The notes beneath the pieces are model-generated. The model ran no database searches. It worked only from the letters and a program-made list of their open reading frames with translations, and had not been told where the DNA came from. The position numbers and the translations under genes were made by a program. DNA of 64,000 bases from Branchiostoma floridae (Eukaryota; Chordata; Leptocardii; Amphioxiformes; Branchiostomatidae), in NCBI RefSeq assembly GCF_000003815.2, contig NC_049983.1, positions 23,514,516 to 23,578,515 on the forward strand. Reading direction: 5' to 3'. How positions within the stretch are numbered: position 1 is the first letter of the stretch; the number at the start of each line of letters is the position of its first letter. Shown piece by piece: positions 44,101 to 55,400 of this stretch.

Positions 44101-47100
44101 AGTGGGCTAAAGATGGCAGTCCTATGAGCATTCTGTCTACGTGATGCTTTGAGTTCATGTGAGACATTGATCAATTGAAAGTACCAAAATCTGACTACTA
44201 TTCCACATATTAAACAGGCAGCGGATAATATTGAGACGAAAAAAAGGTTATTTTCGTCATAAAGATGACAGTGATTTCATAAAATCGCACACAGGATGGG
44301 ACAAATATAGGACTGCTCTCTTTAACATGTTTTAAAGCGCTAGAAGTGACAGTTTCCATAATAGCCTCCATGTTCGTTGTTTTGATATTGCCGTCATTTT
44401 TGCAGATGACTGGTAGCTTTTTTTTATTTCTACCGTGTCCTGGTAGCTTTCATTTTGTCAGACTCAGGAAGGCCACAGTGGCGTTCAGAAAATAGCCACA
44501 AGTCAGCGAAAAAAACGGCAATGTTCAAACAACCGCCCACAAAGAAAACTATGGAGGCTATTTCGGGTCCTTAACCCAGTGTTCTAAACGTGCTATTTTG
44601 TTACCGTCACCCGTATCAGGAGGCCGCCGACACAGGAGACACGGCAGTGGCGGCAGCAGTCGGAGCGGCAGTCGGCATGGAGGGCGTCGGCGCCACCGTC
44701 GACATGGCAGCGGGGATAGCGCAAGCGTGGTCAGCAGCTACAGCTACGACAGTCAGGGCAACGTCACACGGAAAAAGCACAGGTAAAACATACAATCGCA
44801 GTGCTATACTAACGGCTCCTCTTAAAACTAAAGAAAAAATGTGGTTTCAGTAGAACCAGAGGTGACCAGGCACGCTCACTTCTAGGTCATTCTGAAATCT
44901 CTGCATTGATTTTCAACTTGTCCCTGCATGTTTAATCAAGCCTCTATGTCATCTATGACACAAAAAAAGGACAGCGAATTTCGTAAGGTCTACTTCAACT
45001 ATATATCTGTGCAAACAGGTGTATACAATGAACTACCTACATGGATATCTATCAATAGGTATTTAGTTATATTACAGTACAGCACGTCTTTCTGATTGTG
45101 TGATCATAGATCTGTAATCCATATATAGAGGAATACTCTATCGATCATCGTCCAAAATACTCAAGAAATTAGAGAGTTCGCGGTCTGTGTCTTACTTTAA
45201 AGTTACAGTCCTTGCAAGTTTAGCTGAAAAATATCATAATTAGCCTGGAGTAACTTTCCTTCTTACCATGCATGGCCAGTGGGACTGAATATGTTCATCC
45301 ATCATGTGTTTCTTGTGTCTATGTCGTTTTCAGGAGACGCAGAAGATCTAGATCCGGCAGCGGCGGCAGCGGCAGGGGCCGGCACCGTCGTCGGGGCGGC
45401 GGCAGGCGGAGAAGGGACAGCAAGGGCTCGTACTCTTCTTACTCTGATTATGTGAGTAAATAGTCAGTTTTTTTACTTTCCGTGTTCATGTTCTTCGTAC
45501 GCGAATTATAGTCAGTTCCTTAGAAAATGCTTGAACGTATTAAATTCGTATTATCAATTAAGTTAAGAGAGTGGTAAAGAATCGTTCGTTCTCAGTTCCC
45601 TAGAAATTAAATGAACGTTGCTAAAACACGATGAAAAGTATATGAATTCAAAGTCGGCACAAACGAAATGGACAATTCATATGAGGCCTATTGACGAGGT
45701 TGAAAATCTGGAAATTATTCACTTGTGTTGACTTACACACATTCCATCAAGAAATGTTTGGCTACGATATAACCTCCTTGGATATACATATAGCGTAAGG
45801 TGTGCACTTAAACTGAGGCCTTTTCGTATCTTCAATCTAAATCGACATGGCGATGGAGAATCAGGAGAATGTTGAGTTATTAATTTGTGCTTGATTAAAG
45901 TAAGAAAAATTTGCTTTCTTAAACTGAAGTTTTTTCATGACTCTAAATTCGTAGAGCGATAGAGGGTCAGGAAAAGGCCGGCGCAGGCGCGGTAGGAGAC
46001 GAAGGTCCGGGTCTAGGGGATCACGTGACTCCAGAGGGCGCCGACGAGGGCGCAGACACGTACGGCACGACAGCAAGGGTAACAGTTATAGGTGGGTGTA
46101 CTGGAGATGGGGTTGGGAAACAGAGTAAACACATCGGAACACAATCATATACAGTGTATTGTGCTGAATAAAGAGACTATTTTTGCACAACCAACGGGGC
46201 AATTCTGGCTGGTTCACATTGTACTACAGGACAGGTGTCGCTGCTTACAGTTCAGATGCGGTCACAAAACGTAAAGTATTTACATATGTACAGACAGATT
46301 TCTGAAAAATATTTAAACGCATTGGGATCGCATTGTAAATTGCCCCGAAGAAGGTGACAGACGGTCATCGAAACGTCGGTGAGAATGAAATATTCGTTGC
46401 GTAAAAATAGTCTCTTTATTCAGTTACAGGTGGGTGTACTGGGTTAAAACTGCAAACACACATGCAATACGCTGAATTATCATATCAAAGTATAGAATAT
46501 TGTCAGCAGTTGTTGCTCCTTGACGTAAATAGACAAGAGGCGGGCATTTACTACTAAAAACTTGCAACTTGATGTATTCACTTTTGGCGGTTTACCATCG
46601 TATATTGTTTTCGATATACATATGATAGCCATCATTTTTAAATCATTGGCATGTAAGTATAAGTTAGATTTCCATTTCGGGCAATAACCACTCAATACTT
46701 AATACCAGTCAAACCAGCCAATGATGTGCAATGCATACATACGTATTGTTACATATTTCGCAGCCATTGCCATTTTGCCTCTGAGGCTAACTAAACGTCG
46801 TTTGTCATTACATTATAAACCTCCTGTTGAAGTGAGTACAGTGACTACATTGAGGAAAGGGGCAAGGGTCTTTCAAATCATATAACAGAGATACAATTTA
46901 ATTTTCAAGTTCTAATGAATCTTATAAGTCTATATACACAATTTTTACATTGATTGTCACCTCATTTTTATCGTTAGAGCAGTTCTTATTTATGCAAGAA
47001 CTTGCGCAAAGACACTGTTATTTGTTAGGGTCAATACTGTGCCAATTATGTACAGTTCGTATGATTCATACTTCAATGTCATCACTACTTTAACCTTACG

Positions 47101-50100
47101 CCTTGTGGCCAACTGATCGTCAAGCTAAAGTTGTGATAACTTTCTCCAGCGAGTACAGCGACTACAGTAGCGGGAGCCGGTCGGGGTCCCGCGGGGGCCG
47201 GCGGAGGCGCCGCGGGAAGGACGGCAGGAGCCGCCGCAGCCGGTCCCGAGGAGGGCGCCGGCGGAGGAGGCGCGGCAGCGGCAGTAGTAAGTCTTCTGTT
47301 CTGCGAACGTTACCTTTTGTTAGTTCTACCAAACTCCGGATCGCTGGGAAACCGTAGAAATGGAACAAATAGAGGAATAAGCCGTGCGATCTTCCCTAGC
47401 CGGCTGTACTCCTCTGGCCGCTTACTCCTCTATTTGTTCCATTTCTACGTTTTTTTCCGCGACCCGGAGTCTGGTAGAGACTAACCTTTTGTATGTTAGT
47501 GCCAGGAATACAGTATTAAACTTGTAGCGTTCCTGTCAATTGATTAGTGATCTTGCCCCTGCAAACTACTAAGATGTACACATGTTGTCCTTTATAGTAG
47601 TACTATAAAGGACAACATGTGTACATCTTGAAATAGGAATCATTCTCGCATATTATCCTTTTACAGCAGTTTCCTGAGTGGAAGGGAACTGAAAAGATTT
47701 TGGTGTAACGTTACGTACTACGTAGAGGTCTTGGAAAATTTTGATGTCCATAAAAAGGTCTTGCTCATTATGACTGTGTAAAAGAGCATGAACCTTTAAA
47801 AAAATAGGCATCGCATGTCCAATATACAATTCAGCACCTTGGACATAACCTATTGAAATATCTGATAATGCGTAACGATGTGGATAATTGGTTTTAATCA
47901 AGTTTTGTTCACTTTTTCAGGTTATTCCAGCTCCTACTATAGTTCTAGGTAAGATTTTCCCGAAAATTTTTTAAATGAAGTTTTAAACGAAAATGACATT
48001 TTTTTTGTATTGTCGAAAATGGTGCTATTTTTCCCTTTGCCCAACTTTATAATAAAGGGAGGAATAACGATTTTGCTTGCAAGTTTCGCCATTTGCATTT
48101 GTCTTTATCCATTTAGAATAAAAATGTGTTATATTTTCTTTAATCCCGATCCAACTGTATCGTACGCGAAGGAATAACTATTTCGTTTCAAAGTTTGCCT
48201 TTAACTCTTCATGCAACTATTTTGGTAACGTGTGTTTTTCTTTTACTGATCACGAATCTTTTGTATATTCGTCCGCATTTTGTAGGGTCTGCTGCTACCA
48301 GCCCAAAGCTGCCTAGGCAGACCCATGTAAGGACTTGTCTCATCGTCATTAAAGTCAAAGTCAATTTCATATTCTTCTTTAATATTCTTAGTTCTTACGA
48401 GTCGACGGAGTATGACTCCGAGGGCCGAGCGTTGCCGAAGAAGAAGAAGGAAAAGCGTGACCGGCGCGGGCGGGGCCGGGGGCACGGGCGGGACCGGCAC
48501 GGCAGGCGGAGACGCAGCGTCAGTTCGGACAGCACCTCTATCAGCAGCGACTCCGAGTATGTTACATTTTACCTCTGTAGTAGGCTCAATAGAAAAAAAA
48601 TTGTTTTAATTTTAAGTTAAAACAGTCTATAATCATATGTTGTTAAACGGCACTTTCGTCGGCTGCGACACGGAGTACGTTACATTTTGCTAGCTTTATT
48701 CTGCACAGTAGGCCTTAAACATTGCACTTGCGACGTATTACTATACAACTAGTCATCATGGTACCTTAAGCATCGGCAAAAGCAAAAAAATGACTTTAAT
48801 GTCTTCGGTTACACAGTGTACGTTACATGTTACTTTTTTAGAAGAACTCAGTAGAAGGCTTAACTTTGAACTCGCGAGAAATAATCATGTAATCAAGATT
48901 GATTATCGAACAAAGCGTCGATGGCAACAAAATGTACTTTGCATTTTATTTCTTTTTGAAACTCAGTGTTAAGTTAAACATTTCGGTTTCAATATAACAA
49001 GCCCCGGGGCTCGTTTCACGATCTTACAAATGCAGCATCGTTGTCAAAGGAATACCCATCGTTTCCAATACCATAATATACTGACGATATTTGTCCTTCG
49101 CTACCGCATGAAGACCTTGACTATGTTAACGATAAACAGTAATGGGGATATAATTGACTTTTCCCCCGCTCCAGTACGACCATCAGTTCGGTGTTGAGCC
49201 TGGAGGACGAGGACGACCCGAACATTACCGAGGAGGAGCGCCAGGCCCGACGAGAGCGGAACCGAGCGAAGGTCGAGGCGCACGAGAAAAAGCGGGAAGA
49301 GAGGAAGGTGGCCCGGGAGAAGAGGCGGGAGGAGAAAAGAATAAGGTGAGATTTTAAGTAGGATTAACAAGGGATTAGTGTGCACACACATTGCTTACGT
49401 CGCCAAAGTATCAGTGTGCTCACGTGGTCAAAAGACAACAACATCCGACGTTGGTAGAGACTAGATGTATAGTATGGAAAATTTGCCTAATTTTAGAAAA
49501 CATATCTACTTGGTAATTCTATGCCAGACTTGCTTTCCCCTTCTTCTCTAATAGCTCCCTCCCTTACTCCCTTACTTCTTTTCTTTCATCCCTTCGTTCC
49601 CCTTCCTTTCTTTATCCCCCATTCGTTCCCTACATTCTTCAGTCCTTTGTTCCTTTCTTCCCCTTTAATTCATCCATCCATTAATCAATAAACTCCTTCC
49701 TCCATTCCTTCTTTCCTTCCTTCCCCCTCCCTTCCTTCCTGCCTTCCTTCCTTCCTTCTTTCCTCCCTCCCTCCCTCCCTTCCTTCCTTCATCCAACCAA
49801 CCATTCATTCCTTCATTCATCCATCCTTTCATCCATTCATCCATCATTAAATCCCCCTAACAGGAGAGAGGAGCAGAAGGAGAGAAGAGCAGACCGTAAT
49901 GAGAGGCGGAGACGTCGCGGGTCCTACTCCTCAGACGACAGCACGTGGGGCGACGGCAAGACGGCGGTCAAGTACGGCAAGGGCTCGCGGCGGGACGGCA
50001 AGATGCGGAAGGACGGCAGGGACATCGGATACGACGATCCGTAAGTATTTATCATTCGATATATTAATCGACATTCAATACATCAATCAATCTCCCGATC

Positions 50101-50204
50101 GATAAATCAACCAATCAATCATTATGTCCATCCATTCATCAATAAATATATCGATCGCTCGAGTGATTAATGAAGGCTATTGGGTACGAGGATCCATGCG
50201 TATA

Positions 50205-50239
<35 letters not shown>

Positions 50240-52448
50240 CAGTCATTCAATGGATCAGGAAGTATATTAACCTATATATTGAGTCGATGAGATATATCAA
50301 TGATTGACAAATTTATCAATATATGTTATTTCAGTTGATCGACCAATTATCTAAATTTATCAATCAACATGCTGCTTGTACAGAGCATCTTTGGGTCTGG
50401 AGTACGTTTCATTTTAGATACGTTACCGATACTTGTAATTGTAACGATGAATTCTTGTAGCGATAAAGCATTTTCTGTAACTTCCTTGATGTGTCAACGA
50501 TTGGCAAATTTATAATTATCGATGAATTTGTCATTGGATCCACCAAACACTGAGTATCTATGGTCTGAAGTACGTTTCATCTCAGATACGTTACTTAGAC
50601 TTGAAACGACGAACTCTGATCGTTTTTTTTTTCACTTCCTTCAGCAATGACCCGTGGAACAAGGGCAAGAAAGGAAAGAAGGGGAAGAAAGACAAGAAGC
50701 CGCGAGCAGACGGTACATACAGCTCCAGCTCGAGCGAGGAAACTGTCTATGACGAACATGGAAACAAAATGCGTACGTATTTCCAACAGCAAATTTAGCA
50801 ACTCTATTTGCACTATGCAATTCCTGTATTAGCTAGATAATCCTTTAAGTTAAGCTATAGAACTGTAGTTAATATGTAGATGCTTTACTTTGTACTTTGT
50901 ACAATTGTTGTTAAAAAAAATAAAGGTATTATTATTGTGATATCTTATTATGTCTTATTACTTATATGCAGATGAAATACGTTACTTCTACCCAGATCCT
51001 ATAAACCAAGTCTGTGCTAACATTTGCCATGAATAACATGCATTGTTTTATCGCCTATTCCAGCTAAGAAAAAGAAGGACAAGAAGAAGAAGAAGAGCGG
51101 CTGGTTTAGCAGCTCAAGCAGTACGTATAACCGTCAAAATCTTAAATGTTTGCATGATAACTTAGATTTAGAAACAGATTATGCTGTAAAATAGCTAGTA
51201 ACATTGTAAAAAAAAAGCAGTCACTTTGGACAGAATTTGCGATAACATTACAGAGTGGCTACATAGAAACGGATATTATTTACTTTAGTTTTAATGAAAT
51301 ATCTCCTTTTTGTGACATTTTGCTATACTTTCGATGTTTTAATCATGGTTTCTATAATTCCTTCCCTCTTACCAGGTGAAACAGAGACAGAAGAGTCTAT
51401 CTACGAGGAGAGGATAAGAGCGGACGGAACAATAGAAAAAGTTAAAGTGTAAGTTCTATCAATTAATGAATCAATCAATTTATTTATCAAGCAAGCAATA
51501 GCTCAATCAATCGCCAAGACACTAAACCAGGAAAATGTGAGAAACTGTAAAAGCCTTTACTCTATAAAGTATATATCTCTATACTTTGAATAAAGTTTGC
51601 AATGTAAAGGGAAGTGCTATAAATGTTGCCCTTGTTTATTATTTGCAGAGGAACAAAGAAAGTTAAAAAGAAGAAGGACAAGAAGTGGAAATACAGACAA
51701 AAGGTAGGATGCACAATAATCTGAAACTTTACAGATGATAAACATAATACTAATATTGAGTGAATGATTTTAATTGTGTATTTGTGTTTTTTTTAAATTA
51801 TCCATGTCTAATTCTGAAATCTTGGATTATATGTATTTATGAATTCTTATTCTATTTATTATATTCATTTATTTTTGTTTGATATTTCAGTCCGCAGATA
51901 CAGAGTACGACTCTGTCGGTAGTGCAGAGGCAGAGAAAATGGTGTTCCGGGAAGTCAGTAAGTATACTTCGTACTTATTCCTGGAAATTAAAAAGTACAC
52001 ACTCGTACCTGATAGAGAAGCTGCCTCTGTTTTTCCCAAAATGGCTGGTAGTCAATCCTACTCGCCTCTGATTTCTTAAAATTGCTGAACTTCAGGAAGA
52101 TTTGTATGACTGTAAACGTCAGAAGTGATGGAACCCTTACATTGTACAAAATCATCATCTAAATTACAAATAACTATATGATCACTGGACCTTATATATA
52201 TATATTACATAGATAATGGTATTAGGTGATTTATCCCCTATGATGGCTAATTTTATCCATATTCTCTCCTATAGTGGACGAGTTCGGCAACATCATCCGC
52301 CTGACCAAGTCCGGGCGGAGGATCAAAGACGGGAAGATCAGCAAGGAGCGGTACGACTGGGAAGGGAAGGCCAAGCGGCGCCGCGAGAGGATAGAGGCAG
52401 GGCTGGAGCCTAAACCGCCTTCACCGGAGGTAAGAATTCATATCTAAT

Positions 52449-52485
<37 letters not shown>

Positions 52486-55400
52486 GTACGACTGGGAAGG
52501 GAAGGCGAAGCGCCGCCGCGAGAGGATAGAGGCCGGGCTGGAGCCCAAACCGCCTTCACCTGAGGTAAGATCCGATACGCAATCAATCAATCAATTAATT
52601 AACCAATCAATCAATCGGTACGACTGGGAGGGGAAGGCCAAGCGGCGCCGCGAGAGGATAGAGGCCGGGCTGGAGCCTAAACCGCCTTCACCGGAGGTAA
52701 GATCCGATACGCAATCAATCAATCAATCAATTAATCAATCAATCAATCAATCAATCAATCGGTACGACTGGGAAGGGAAGGCCAAGCGACGCCGGAATAG
52801 GATAGAGGCCGGGCTGGAGCCCAAACCGCCTTCACCGGAGGGGATCCGATAGAATCCATCAATCGATCAGTCGGAGGTAAAACTATAATGCAGGTTTGCT
52901 GTTTTAAGTCACGTGACTTCAATTAGCCTCCGCCATGTTGGTTGATTAAAGACGCGTCAGCCACCAGATAGGATACATGTAGAGACCGAACTGGAGCCCA
53001 AACCGCCTTCACCAAGCCAAGGGCACAAGATCGGTGCAACATCAACGGATTCGAACCCAGAACCTCTGGGTTGTGAATCGAACACCCTGCCGATTGTGCC
53101 ACAGGCCGTTTGAAATCCCGTGACTGTGTCGGAACGCCCGCCATGTTGCTGGGTTAAATGCAGACAAAACAGCAAAAGAGAAAACAGAACTCTAGGAATT
53201 CATGTTTCGTTAAATATGGGTACTTCAATCCTGTGGTAAGAGGAAACACGTAACTACGTTTTTGAGGATGAAGCTGACATAGGATTATAACACAAGTCAT
53301 AGATATATATCACAATAGCGTGGATCTTATTTGGATGGGAAAGTACATACATAAACACAGAATATCAAACAACGCATAAACACAGGACACATCAGTCTCA
53401 CCAAGCTAATGAATACAGACCGTTGGTAATGTCAAAGTTGCTACCTGATCCCCTGGGCAAACATCGCGGAGGTTCTGTCAACTCGGGCGGTGCAAGGACG
53501 AGGGGACAATGGCGCTGGAGTCACATCGGATTAACCAGAAACAAGGGACAATGGATCCATTGGGAGTTAGATCACAAAAATGTGTGTGTAAAGAAAGAAA
53601 GTATAGAAACAGAAACCTAAATTCATTCAAGCATATAACCGTTATTTCAAATCGTAAAAAGCTATTAATCCATGTTTTCATGATATTCGCTGAAAATGAG
53701 ACACAAGGTTTCTGTTGAACCAAATGCATAGAGCAGAAAAATGTCACGAAAAATTACATTTCTAATATCAAAACATCTTTATATTCATTGAAAAATCTAC
53801 AATTTCAGACCAAAACGAAGGTCCCAAATTGGTACAGAAAGAACTGATTAACACAAATTGAGACCGCCAACAACCGACGCCTTCCACCATTGAAATCTGT
53901 CACTAACGATGATGAACGGCCTTCGACAGTGACTGTTACTTGTGGCTTTGAAGTTTTGACCTCATGAGAATACTGCAAAGGTCGGGGTGACAAAGAAAGT
54001 CTTTCCTACCCGTTTGGTCGCTTGGTTACCGGAGTATTTGGTTATTTACAGTTGTCGGAAGAAGACCTTACCGAGGGCGATCTTGAGCTTACATAACTAC
54101 TAGAGAAAAAAACTTCTGAATCAGTGGAATTGTAAATTTAGTTTTGCGACCGGATTGAAGACAGACATCTGTAGACAGTGTGGGAATCGCAACCGTTGAC
54201 CAGGTTTGGGGACAAGTACATGGATATCGACAGTGGCAAGTAAATTCCTGTTCCAGGACCAATGAAGTGTTGTAATGACTCCAAGGTCGTCATGTTGAAT
54301 CGGAAGTGATCACGCGATGCGGACAAGTTTACCCACCAAGCTCACGACCGGTATCAACAAACAAACAACGGCGGCGGCTTGACGAGGAACTGTTCCAACC
54401 GCAGAAACGTCAGTGTTTGGAATATTCTCGTGTTGAGAACACCGAGTTTGATCTAGGAACCAGGGACAAGCTACACAACGACAGTATTCGTGTGGACCTC
54501 TTCTAGCTGCCAAAAAAGCTTTAGTTGTGACTCTTTTTAAAAGAATTGATAACATCGAGTTTGAATCATTTAAGTTTCACGAACAGTGCCGAGAAGCAAC
54601 TTCGGTACTTGCGAGGAAATTGGTGACTTTTTTAACCAAGAAACTGTCAGACTATTGACTATTCGTCGCGTCCGGACTTGGTGACTTGCTGACTTTGTGA
54701 CTTTTCCAACCAAGTAACCGTCAGACTATATTCTTGCACAAGAAGTCTAAGACGGTCGCGTCCAGACTTGGTGACTTTACCAACTAAGGAATCGTCAGAC
54801 TGTTCTTGCACAAGAAGTATAAGACGGTCGCGTCCAGACTGGGTGACCGCCAGACCATTGAACATTCTTAATCTTGTACAAGAAGTATAAGAAGTTCTCG
54901 TCGAGACATTAAGAGAGATTGCACGATGTTGAGTCGGCGGGGAATCTGGAGACGGCGGATGAAGGAACACCCGCTGTTCCCCAGCAGCCGGGTGACCACG
55001 CTGGAGGACCTGATGGGCGGGCTGCTGCAGAAGGCGAGGTACGCGCCGGTCGGGAAGGCGACGTGTGGCCGCGCTGTGGTACAACGGCGGGACAGCACTG
55101 CGGATGTGGGTGATGAAAGGAATATGGGTGATGCTTAAGTACTAAAACAACCCTAAAAAGAAGTAAATATCGTGCTAACTATCGTAAATATTTACATAGC
55201 ATCCATTATATTGTTTCCTCTTCCTAAAATAGCATAAACGTGAACATGGTTAAGACGTGCCGTTGCGCTGCGGAACAACGGAGCGACAGCACCGCGGATG
55301 TTGGTGATTAAAGGATTATGCATGGTGCTATGGCTAAAAGTACCAAAACAACCCTAATCAGAGGCAAATTATGTGCTAGATATTATAGTAGCTTGCATCA

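Noticed and set aside
54926-55138. 70-codon ORF starting MLSRRGIWRRRMKEHP as a separate gene
   Set aside because: Its second half is tandem-repeat unit A and the frame does not match the flanking exons. The overlapping frame (54934-55038) fits the gene phases better.
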